This document shows positions 12,153 to 18,392 of a DNA stretch of 18,392 nt, piece after piece. Position 1 is the first letter of the stretch; the number at the start of each line of letters is the position of its first letter. The notes under the pieces are model-generated. The model ran no database searches and was not told where the DNA came from. It worked only from the letters and a program-made list of their open reading frames with translations. The DNA lies in assembly GCA_030018855.1 (NCBI GenBank), contig JASEHG010000017.1, positions 1-18,392 of the forward strand, in the 5' to 3' direction. Source of the DNA: Candidatus Brocadiaceae bacterium (lineage in GTDB: Bacteria > Planctomycetota > Brocadiia > Brocadiales > Bathyanammoxibiaceae). The position numbers and the translations under genes are program-made.

Positions 12153-15100
12153 TTATTGTTCAAGTTCTACTACATCCTCTTCCACTTTTGGATAAACACT
12201 ATCAATAGTTTTTTGGATATCAATTGTCTTTTGAAGGGCAGTAATAATCTTGCAGTAATGTCTTATATCTTCAAGAGACAACCTTCTTCCTTTTCTGTCC
12301 TTTAGCCATTTATCACAGACCCGGTAGCCTCCTATTTGATATTGCCAGACTTCTGCGTCTACCTCCTCAACCCATCTATCCCTATTTATATAGACCTTGC
12401 CTTTCTCATGCCTTACTTTATCAACAGTGTTATCTCCCTTACCCTGAAACCTGGCAACTGGAGGGTCAAGTTCAGTTGACTTGAGTAAATGCAAATTAAC
12501 AAGCCTTTCCCCATATTCAGCCAGCTTATTAAAAAGTTTATAGTTCTTTGTAAAAGGAATCCTTGGAAAATCCATTTTCAGGAACTCGGCGTACTTGGTG
12601 CGGTAGGTGTTTGAGTAGAGGGCGGCATAGATGTAAAAGAAGATTTGTTCAGGGGAGGGTGCTTTCTTAAAGGTCTTTGTCAATTGCTCCACAAGTGCAG
12701 GGGACAGGTTCGGCCTTTTTACCCCATACTCTGCCTGTGGTTCAAAGAGCATCATAATACCGCCAGAAGACTTCTTTCCCGGGTTGTCCTTTTTGGGGTA
12801 GAGGTAGAGGGGGAAATTAACATTTCCACCGCGATAGAAAAGATTAAAGTCCTCTATGTGTTCAGAACAAAATACAATATTCCATCCACGTTCAAGTCCA
12901 ACAACCTGACCAGCACGCCCAACGCACATTGCCAGATTCTCCTGTCGCATATGTCGCATGACCTCTGGACGTGGTCTACAATGAAACCCTCCTGAATTGC
13001 CAGTGTAATAGGTGTATCTTACGTCAAATGGTCTGTATAGTATTGGTACTATCTTTTTTCTGTCCAAACCACTATCTGTTAAATCCTTTTGTGCCAGTTC
13101 CACCTTCCAGTCCCTTGCATCCTTGCCTAGATTATAAGCCCTTCTAGCAAGTTCTTTATCAATCTTAGAAAAGTTTAATACCGTAGACCAGACCTCATCA
13201 GGTGTCCATCTTATTGTCAAACTATCCCTTGCCGTAACTATTCCTACACTATTTACAGGGAAGAGGTCGGCCACCTTTGGATACTTCTCGTAGGTTTTTA
13301 AGAGTTTTTCATCTCTAGGAATAAAGAGGTAAAATTCAGATTTGGGTGACAGCGTTCGCCATTTGGTCGTTTCTATATCATGCTTCAGAAGCCAATTGTA
13401 TTTCTTCTCCCACAACCCCCAAACCTCCGAATGATAAACCTTGCACCCTTTCTTCACACCCTGCCTCTTTATGAAAAGGGCAATAGCCACCCCCTGCTGT
13501 ATATCAAAGACATTCTCGTCTTTAGAGCCATCGGGACATCTCTCCTTCTTCCGTGCATTGCCGTGCAAATCAAGTAAATAAATCTCATTAAAACTGTCCA
13601 TCAGGGACTGCCTCATGCCCCTGAAGGTAGGGTTATCAAGATAGGCATGATTGGTGATGAATCCCAGGACCCCCTCCCCTGCCGTATCAATCTTCCACTG
13701 GGCAAAGCGGATGAACTTTACGTAATCGTCTTGGAGCCATTTAGGATTTTTTTCCTTTAAGGGTTTCCCACCAACCTGATAGTAGGCCCTAATCTCCTTT
13801 GATATCCATTCTCCCAGATTGTAGGAATGGCCCGAATATGGCGGATTGCCAAGTATGACCAGGATAGGCTGTTCCTTTTTGACCTTGCCTGCCAGGTGGG
13901 ACTCCTCGGAGAGTGAGGCCATGCCTGGGAGTTCTGTCTGGGCCAGTTCTTCCATTTCTAATGTATTGGTTAGGTAGAGCTTGAACCTGTCATCCTTCTG
14001 GAGTCTGTAGCCTAGTTCTTCTAAGAGGAAGGACATCTTCAGGTGGCCCACTGCGTAAGGGGCCATCATCAATTCAAAGGCATAGAAGTTTTTAAGGATA
14101 TGCTCCCTTATCAGGGCTTCTCTAGTACCCTCACCATATTTGGAAACAAACTCCTCCACCGCTAGTTTACTTGCCTCGGCCAAAAAGGTGAGGGTGCCGG
14201 CAGCGGGGTCTAGAACGGTAACCGAGGTACTCGCAAATCCATCCTTTCTATCAAAGTCGTTCTTCAAAATGCTATGCAAGGAGCGGACAATATAGGAGAC
14301 AACCGGTTCCGGTGTGTAATATACACCCCTCTTTTCCCTCATTACGGGGTCATATTCGGCCAGGAAGGTTTCGTAGAAATGGACTATAGGGTCTCTACCC
14401 TTGCCCTCGTGGAAGAACTGGTGGAGTATGTTGTTTACGTCGGTAATTGCCAAGACCTCCGAGATATCGTCAATAATCCACTCCATCTGCTGTGGTAGGT
14501 CTTTAATAGAGATAAACTTGAATACGTCTCTTAATATTCCTATGGTATGTGGAATGTTGTCGTATGCCAGCTTTCTGTTGAATCCATTCTTTGAGCGGGT
14601 GCGGGCGGCAAATAGTCCGTACGTAACGGTCTGTGAGTAGAGGTCGGCAAAGTCCTCTACAGAAAGGTCGCTTATAAGATATTGTTTGAATGCTTGATAG
14701 AATCCCAGGATAAACCCTTTCCCTACCTTCTCTTCTTCCTTCAGTTCCTGTGCAACGACCTCGTCCTTGAGGAAGCGCGTCCTCTTTGCCAGTTCCACCG
14801 CCAGGGTCTTTGCGTCGTAGACCCTGGGCATGGAGAAGGAAAAGAATTTCTCAAGGAGTTTTAGAAAATCGGATTCTTTCTCTACTGGTGGGGTGGTCTT
14901 AAGCTGGTGGGCAATAAATGGCCTGCCGGTTAGGACTTTATCTATCAGGGCGCCGTTGCGGTAGAGCCTGAATTCAAAAAAGTTGGTTAATATCAAGTTA
15001 GGGAAGGTGTGAAGATAACGCTTCAGTTGCTCTGTAGTTTCTATCTGGTCTAGATACTCTACCGTTGGCCCTTTGGCCTCTATATAGCCCACTATGTGTT

Positions 15101-15296
15101 GACTTCCATCCCAGACCCTGAAATCTGGGTTGCCGGCTTCAGTCTTCTTTGGCAGAGTGGTTACATAAATATTTCTCTTACTGACTGATTCTGCATATTC
15201 TCTCAGCAACCCTTCAAGAATGGAGTAATAACTTTCTTCTCTTGCGTCCCCTCGGTTAGCAACCTCAGATATTTTTTTCAGATATGATTTTAACAT
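12153..15296 (-). CDS. Single-chain restriction-modification enzyme (type IIG / type ISP-like)
   Basis: 1047 residues. An N-terminal PD-(D/E)xK-type nuclease is suggested by NPDFRV (56-61) and YIEAKG (71-76, E73 and K75). A helical spacer follows. The N6-adenine methyltransferase core has GVYYTPEPVVSYIVRS (324-339), motif I DPAAGTLTFL (363-372) and catalytic NPPY (484-487). The C-terminal third resembles the target-recognition domain of type ISP enzymes (PILYRPFDVRYTYYTG, SPEQIFFYIYAALYSN, FPRIPF). No helicase motifs are present, unlike full type ISP proteins. Such enzymes methylate host sites and cut foreign DNA. The gene lies 10 bases after the E1-beta stop and 17 bases before the E2 start, on the same strand, inside a dehydrogenase operon, and is visibly more AT-rich than its neighbours. 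The ribosome-binding site is weak. Near the C terminus QKTIDIQKTID is a short duplication. Confidence 0.92.
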   Translation of the reverse strand: MLKSYLKKISEVANRGDAREESYYSILEGLLREYAESVSKRNIYVTTLPKKTEAGNPDFRVWDGSQHIVGYIEAKGPTVEYLDQIETTEQLKRYLHTFPNLILTNFFEFRLYRNGALIDKVLTGRPFIAHQLKTTPPVEKESDFLKLLEKFFSFSMPRVYDAKTLAVELAKRTRFLKDEVVAQELKEEEKVGKGFILGFYQAFKQYLISDLSVEDFADLYSQTVTYGLFAARTRSKNGFNRKLAYDNIPHTIGILRDVFKFISIKDLPQQMEWIIDDISEVLAITDVNNILHQFFHEGKGRDPIVHFYETFLAEYDPVMREKRGVYYTPEPVVSYIVRSLHSILKNDFDRKDGFASTSVTVLDPAAGTLTFLAEASKLAVEEFVSKYGEGTREALIREHILKNFYAFELMMAPYAVGHLKMSFLLEELGYRLQKDDRFKLYLTNTLEMEELAQTELPGMASLSEESHLAGKVKKEQPILVILGNPPYSGHSYNLGEWISKEIRAYYQVGGKPLKEKNPKWLQDDYVKFIRFAQWKIDTAGEGVLGFITNHAYLDNPTFRGMRQSLMDSFNEIYLLDLHGNARKKERCPDGSKDENVFDIQQGVAIALFIKRQGVKKGCKVYHSEVWGLWEKKYNWLLKHDIETTKWRTLSPKSEFYLFIPRDEKLLKTYEKYPKVADLFPVNSVGIVTARDSLTIRWTPDEVWSTVLNFSKIDKELARRAYNLGKDARDWKVELAQKDLTDSGLDRKKIVPILYRPFDVRYTYYTGNSGGFHCRPRPEVMRHMRQENLAMCVGRAGQVVGLERGWNIVFCSEHIEDFNLFYRGGNVNFPLYLYPKKDNPGKKSSGGIMMLFEPQAEYGVKRPNLSPALVEQLTKTFKKAPSPEQIFFYIYAALYSNTYRTKYAEFLKMDFPRIPFTKNYKLFNKLAEYGERLVNLHLLKSTELDPPVARFQGKGDNTVDKVRHEKGKVYINRDRWVEEVDAEVWQYQIGGYRVCDKWLKDRKGRRLSLEDIRHYCKIITALQKTIDIQKTIDSVYPKVEEDVVELEQ

Positions 15297-15306
15297 GTCG
15301 TTAAAC

Positions 15307-16275
15307 CTAAAATTTCATCACCCTTTCCACCGCCCGCAGTATCCTCTTCTCATCTGGTAGGTAGTGGCCTTCTAGCTTGTAGAGGGGATAGGGGACGTCA
15401 AAGCCTGTAACCCTCTCCACTGGCGCCTCCAGGTGGAGGAGGGCCCTTTCGTTTATCTGGGCAATTATCTCGGCGGCCAGGCCACAGGTCTTTGCCGCCT
15501 CATGGACGATGAGACACCTGCCGGTCTTTTTAACTGAGTTTACGATGGTCTCTGTATCCAGGGGGCTGATAGTCCTGAGGTCAATGATTTCTGCCTTGTA
15601 GTCAGTCTTAGCCAGAGCCTCCTGGGTATATCTCATCATGGCGCCCCAGGAGATAACCGTAAGGTCTGTCCCTTCTTTGACGATACTGGCCTTGCCCAGG
15701 GGTATAGTGTATTCCTTTTCGGGGACTTCTTCTTTTATTGCCCGATAAATCCTCATGGGTTCAAAGAAGATAACAGGGTCGGGGTCTCTTATGGCAGAGA
15801 TGAGGAGGCCTTTTGCATCGTAGGGTCTTGAGGGGACTACTACCTTTATACCGGGCGTATGGGACAGGATGGCCTCTGGGCTCTCGCAGTGCAACTCCAG
15901 TCCCCTGATTCCCCCGCCATACGGACACCTTATCACAAGGGGGCAGGAGAACCTCCCCTTGCTCCTTGTACGCATCCTGCCTGCATGGCTTATTATCTGG
16001 TCAAAGGGGGAATAGAGGAATCCGCTGAACTGGATTTCGGCCACGGGGTGTAGCCCATTAACGGCCATGCCGATGGCGCTCCCCACGATCCCTATCTCAG
16101 AGAGGGGGGTATCAACCACCCTTTCTTCGCCAAACAACTTTTGCAGGCCATCAGTAGTCCTGAAGACCCCACCGTTTCTTCCCACGTCCTCGCCCAACAC
16201 TATCATCTTTTTGTCCTTCTTCATCTCCTGTTTCAGGGCAAGGTTAATGGTCTCCACCATGTTGAGGATAGGCAT
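15307..16275 (-). CDS. pdhB: 2-oxoacid dehydrogenase E1 component, beta subunit
   Basis: 322 residues, a normal length. The N-terminal part has LGEDVGRNGGVFRTTDGLQ (E29 in the cofactor-facing loop), TPLSEIGIVGSAIGMAVNG, then FDQIISHAGRMRTRSKG and CPYGGGIRGLELHCESPEA. The C-terminal transketolase domain includes VISWGAMMRYTQEAL and LEAPVERVTGFDVPYPLYKLE. With E1-alpha it forms the thiamine-diphosphate-dependent heterotetramer that decarboxylates a 2-oxoacid and reductively acylates E2. The start is one base after the E1-alpha stop (TAATATG) with AGGGG upstream, so the two subunits are tightly coupled. The next gene is the restriction-modification gene rather than E2, an unusual order. Confidence 0.95.
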   Translation of the reverse strand: MPILNMVETINLALKQEMKKDKKMIVLGEDVGRNGGVFRTTDGLQKLFGEERVVDTPLSEIGIVGSAIGMAVNGLHPVAEIQFSGFLYSPFDQIISHAGRMRTRSKGRFSCPLVIRCPYGGGIRGLELHCESPEAILSHTPGIKVVVPSRPYDAKGLLISAIRDPDPVIFFEPMRIYRAIKEEVPEKEYTIPLGKASIVKEGTDLTVISWGAMMRYTQEALAKTDYKAEIIDLRTISPLDTETIVNSVKKTGRCLIVHEAAKTCGLAAEIIAQINERALLHLEAPVERVTGFDVPYPLYKLEGHYLPDEKRILRAVERVMKF

Positions 16276-16276
16276 A

Positions 16277-17362
16277 TTATTCCCCTAGCAGTTCCTTCAT
16301 CTGCTCCTGTAGCTTCTCTGGCATCTGGGCATAGGTATATTTAAATAGGTCCTCCGGCTGGGGTGGGGCAATCTTTTCGTACTCTTCTACGGCCTTATCC
16401 ACCTTCTCTTTGATTTTTTCCATAAGGGCTTTTTTACTCTTATCACTGAGGAGTTTATTTTTCCTCATATATTTTCCCAGCCTGTCTATGGGGTCTCTTT
16501 TTGCCCATTTGGCTACTTCTTTCTGGCTCCTATATCTTGAGGCGTCATCGGCGGTGGAGTGGTCTGCCATCCTGTAGGTAACACATTCTATTAGGGTAGG
16601 GCCCTTCCCTTTTCTGGCCTTTTCCACGGCATATTTCGCTGCACTGTAAACCGCAAAGACGTCGTTACCGTCTACCTGTATGCCTTCGAAACCGTAGGCG
16701 AAGGCCCTCTGGGCAATGGTCTCTGCGGCAGTCTGTTTGGCCCTGGGTAATGAGATGGCGTACCCGTTGTTCTCACAGACAAATACTACGGGCACCTTAT
16801 ATACCCCTGCGAAGTTTAACCCCTCGTGGAAATCCCCCCTGGAGGTGGCACCGTCACCGAAATAGCCCATTGTGACGGCCTTTTGCCTTTGTAGCTTGGA
16901 GGCCCACGCTACCCCTGTGCAGTGGGGTATATGGGTGGAGCTGGGGATGGTGAAGGGGAAGATGTTTAGCCCTTCGGGAACCCTGACTCCCCGCTCGTCG
17001 CCACCTCTGTACTGGAGAATCATGTGAAGGGGGAGTTTCCTTGTAATGCAGACTCCTATGTCCCTTCCTGAGGGGAGGACCCAATCGTTTTTATCCAGGG
17101 CGTAGGCCGTGCCCACCTGGGAGGCCTCCTGTCCCCTTACTGGCAGGTAGGTCCCTATCCGCCCCTGTCTTTGCAAGTGGAAGGCCTTCTCGTCAAAGGT
17201 CCTAGTGAGGAGCATAAGCTCGTAGAGTTCCTTAATCTGGTCTGGACTGAGCCTCGGCATGGGTAGGGGCATGGCATGCCGTGCCCCTACTATCACGTTT
17301 CCATTGGCGTCTAGAATCTGCCAGTACTCTACCTTAAAATTGGCTACGACCTTTTTAGACAT
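16277..17362 (-). CDS. pdhA: 2-oxoacid dehydrogenase E1 component, alpha subunit
   Basis: 361 residues from ATG 17362; a GTG at 17374 would add four residues, and neither has a strong ribosome-binding site. The N terminus (VEYWQILDANGNV) is of the Gram-positive/Thermus PDH E1-alpha type. RTFDEKAFHLQRQGRIGTY and GQEASQVG follow. The ThDP motif runs from GDG (169-171) to NN (198-199), with SRGDFHEGLNFAGV between. The phosphorylation-loop region is TYRMADHSTADDASRYR, also typical. Residues about 25-34 (VGARHAMPLP), between DANGNVI and MPRLSPDQ, are encoded by a 28-bp palindromic repeat and appear as extra residues compared with what I know of the family. The gene is followed after one base by E1-beta and preceded by a thioredoxin-like gene. 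Confidence 0.94.
   Translation of the reverse strand: MSKKVVANFKVEYWQILDANGNVIVGARHAMPLPMPRLSPDQIKELYELMLLTRTFDEKAFHLQRQGRIGTYLPVRGQEASQVGTAYALDKNDWVLPSGRDIGVCITRKLPLHMILQYRGGDERGVRVPEGLNIFPFTIPSSTHIPHCTGVAWASKLQRQKAVTMGYFGDGATSRGDFHEGLNFAGVYKVPVVFVCENNGYAISLPRAKQTAAETIAQRAFAYGFEGIQVDGNDVFAVYSAAKYAVEKARKGKGPTLIECVTYRMADHSTADDASRYRSQKEVAKWAKRDPIDRLGKYMRKNKLLSDKSKKALMEKIKEKVDKAVEEYEKIAPPQPEDLFKYTYAQMPEKLQEQMKELLGE
17263..17290. repeat. 28-bp palindromic repeat inside the E1-alpha coding region
   Basis: GTAGGGGCATGGCATGCCGTGCCCCTAC read as two halves, with one mismatched pair. It is the same family as the intergenic perfect copy at 10236-10263. In frame on the minus strand it gives V-G-A-R-H-A-M-P-L-P. 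Confidence 0.8.
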
Positions 17363-17385
17363 TGCTTTACCCACTATTTTAACTG

Positions 17386-17667
17386 TTATTTACCGAGGGC
17401 CCATTTCTTGAGCTTCTCGTAGCTTGCCTCGCCACATATCTTCTTACCCGTCTTTTCATTATAGAAAAAGGGGACACCCTCGCAGAAACGCCTGCCCTTC
17501 TCGTCCCTATCCACTTTTTCCATATAGGTGGCATTCTGACTGTTATGCCATACCTCCAGCCTGGTTATCTTTACCCTCTCCTCCCTCTCCAGCCTCTCCA
17601 TCAGCGGGTCCATCTTCCTGCAATGGACGCATTCCGTACCATAAAATTCAATAAGCCTATCTACCAT
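17386..17667 (-). CDS. Thioredoxin/glutaredoxin-like protein with CVHC motif
   Basis: 93 residues. RLIEFYGTECVHC (C13, C16) is a thioredoxin-fold redox motif with strand and helix in place; KITRLEVWHNSQNA is the second strand. GVPFFYN (65-71) has the conserved cis-proline. Two more cysteines (C62, C78) flank the cis-Pro region. No signal peptide, so cytoplasmic. ATG 17667 has GGAGGG upstream; an in-frame TTG at 17676 overlaps that site and is less likely. It is the first gene of the minus-strand group with the dehydrogenase genes, 23 bases before E1-alpha. A link to lipoate or thiol redox state is possible but only inferred from location. Confidence 0.82.
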   Translation of the reverse strand: MVDRLIEFYGTECVHCRKMDPLMERLEREERVKITRLEVWHNSQNATYMEKVDRDEKGRRFCEGVPFFYNEKTGKKICGEASYEKLKKWALGK

Positions 17668-17783
17668 ATTTACCAACCCTCCAGCACCATTGGTTTACAC
17701 AGATTTTTCCATTCCTTTGCTATACCTCAAGATATGTCTATATCAGATTTGTTAATTGTTTTCCATAAGCAAAGGGCTAACCC

Positions 17784-17812
17784 TTGACGACTGGTAACAT
17801 TTTTGTTAGACT
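17784..17812 (+). promoter_or_regulatory. Sigma-70-like promoter, probably giving a leaderless transcript
   Basis: TTGACG (17784-17789), an exact 17-bp spacer and TAGACT (17807-17812). The GTG at 17819 begins six bases after the -10 box, so the expected start site is at the start codon. Confidence 0.5.
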
Positions 17813-17818
17813 TTTTGT

Positions 17819-17992
17819 GTGTCCCAAAACAGTTGTTCATCTTGTTGTTCATCTTACTGGAAGCCTTCCACGCCAAGGCCAATAGAGGTAAAGTGTCCTA
17901 AGTGTGGCAAGGTGGAAGAGATATGGAGTGATGAGGAGGCCACCTGTCGGTGTGGCACTACCCTTAATAGGACACTCGTCCAGGAAGATTAA
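17819..17992 (+). CDS. Small cysteine-rich zinc-ribbon protein
   Basis: 57 residues from GTG 17819 to TAA; the frame is closed by TAG just upstream, so no longer version exists. The N-terminal part is rich in Cys and Ser (C6, C9, C10), a linker KPSTPRPIEV follows, and then the zinc-ribbon part KCPKCGKVEEIWSDEEATCRCG (C26, C29, C43, C45). This ribbon is clearly related to residues 21-43 of the next protein (CHKCGRMVEMFGDEEKTECRCG), so the two genes are diverged tandem paralogues. There is no ribosome-binding site; the promoter placement suggests leaderless translation. Function unknown; too short and uncharacterised for a confident call. Confidence 0.6.
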   Translation: MSQNSCSSCCSSYWKPSTPRPIEVKCPKCGKVEEIWSDEEATCRCGTTLNRTLVQED

Positions 17993-18023
17993 CAAGAAAA
18001 CCCAGTAGACCAGAGGATATATC

Positions 18024-18338
18024 ATGGGAAAGGTCAGATGCCCAGGCAGTCTTAAAACCACCGCCCCTACCATTGTGGAGAGGAGATGCCACAAATGTGG
18101 CAGGATGGTGGAGATGTTTGGCGATGAGGAGAAGACTGAATGCAGGTGCGGTAACACCATTTTCAAGGACAGGATACCTACCTGTGTGGAATGGTGCAAG
18201 GCGGCCGAGGAATGCCTGGGGAGCATTATAGACGTAAAGAAGATTAAAGAAGAGGCCAAAAAGAGGGCCGAAAAGGAAGGGGACCCTCAGTTTGTCTCCA
18301 AGCTGGGAGAACTCTTTAAGAAGAAACAACAGGATTGA
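18024..18338 (+). CDS. Zinc-ribbon protein of unknown function
   Basis: 104 residues. MGKVRCPGSLKTTAPTIVE leads into a CxxC...CxC ribbon (C22, C25, C40, C42, with GDEEKTECRCG between). A helical part follows with further cysteines (C54, C58, C64: PTCVEWCKAAEECLG), then a basic coiled tail (KIKEEAKKRAEKEG). GAGG stands about seven bases before ATG 18024. I recall similar small proteins (CPKCG-VEIxSDE, then PSCVEWCKxAxEC) in anaerobic bacteria and archaea, without known function; the second cysteine set could be a further metal site. It lies 31 bases after the first zinc-ribbon gene on the same strand, so they are likely co-transcribed. The composite repeat starts right after its stop. Confidence 0.78.
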   Translation: MGKVRCPGSLKTTAPTIVERRCHKCGRMVEMFGDEEKTECRCGNTIFKDRIPTCVEWCKAAEECLGSIIDVKKIKEEAKKRAEKEGDPQFVSKLGELFKKKQQD

Positions 18339-18339
18339 T

Positions 18340-18392
18340 GTAGCCGCAGGCCGTGCCTGAGGCAGGTCTGCCTTTGGCATGACTTTAGCCTG
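18340..18392. repeat. Composite palindromic element, right copy (cut by window edge)
   Basis: The 53 bases visible here are an exact reverse complement of 3616-3668. The element starts two bases after the zinc-ribbon gene's stop codon and continues beyond the window. Confidence 0.85.

Noticed and set aside
12128..12155. ATGGCATA repeated at the junction of the restriction-modification and E2 genes, as a target-site duplication
   Set aside because: Eight bases close together can recur by chance, and no matching copy is present at the other end of the gene near 15300.
17849..18380. Two long minus-strand ORFs opposite the zinc-ribbon genes
   Set aside because: The plus strand has a promoter, related zinc ribbons and a good ribbon-binding-site start; the minus-strand frames show no motif.

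Overview
This window comes from the chromosome of a bacterium with moderate GC content. It is probably an uncultured Gram-negative lineage: there are several Sec signal peptides, a BatA-type membrane protein and c-type-cytochrome-like secretory genes. The gene content (MoxR/DUF58/BatA cluster, heterodimeric-E1 2-oxoacid dehydrogenase, protoglobin, many small palindromic repeats) would fit a Planctomycetota/Brocadiales-like or similar environmental genome, but nothing seen here fixes the phylum. No tRNA, rRNA, CRISPR array or transposase gene was found.

Layout. (1) 1-3250, all minus strand: the start of an exported protein cut by the window edge, a secreted TPR protein, a single-domain response regulator overlapping a one-cluster ferredoxin, a protoglobin-type haem protein, a one-TM small protein and a small zinc-ribbon protein. 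(2) 3250-3784: a divergent intergenic region with palindromic repeats and a good sigma-70-like promoter for the next unit. (3) 3785-9187, plus strand: a MoxR AAA+ ATPase, a DUF58 protein, a BatA/VWA membrane protein and a membrane-anchored SAM methyltransferase, followed by a DUF4258/DUF2283 toxin-antitoxin-like pair. A second copy of the 3' end of the methyltransferase gene lies downstream of that pair. (4) 9276-10275: a convergent, repeat-rich stretch with a secreted beta-sandwich-like protein that has its own promoter and a structured 5' leader. (5) 10276-17667, minus strand: a thioredoxin-like protein, E1-alpha, E1-beta and E2 of a 2-oxoacid dehydrogenase and a PEBP-family protein. A large single-chain restriction-modification gene sits between E1-beta and E2. 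(6) 17784-18338, plus strand: two related cysteine-rich zinc-ribbon genes behind one promoter.

The most unusual layer is the short palindromic DNA. One family (core CCGCCTSAGGCGG) occurs between genes, is nested inside other palindromes, and is embedded in four places in the DUF58, BatA and E2 coding regions, always in the same reading frame (S-A-S/P-G-G). A different 28-bp palindrome of the GTAGGGGCAYGG type lies in frame near the N terminus of E1-alpha. A tandem heptamer-like repeat encodes most of a signal peptide at the left edge. A 53-bp element occurs as exact inverted copies at 3616-3668 and 18340-18392. Together with the split dehydrogenase operon and the cassette behind the methyltransferase gene, this shows a region repeatedly colonised by small elements.
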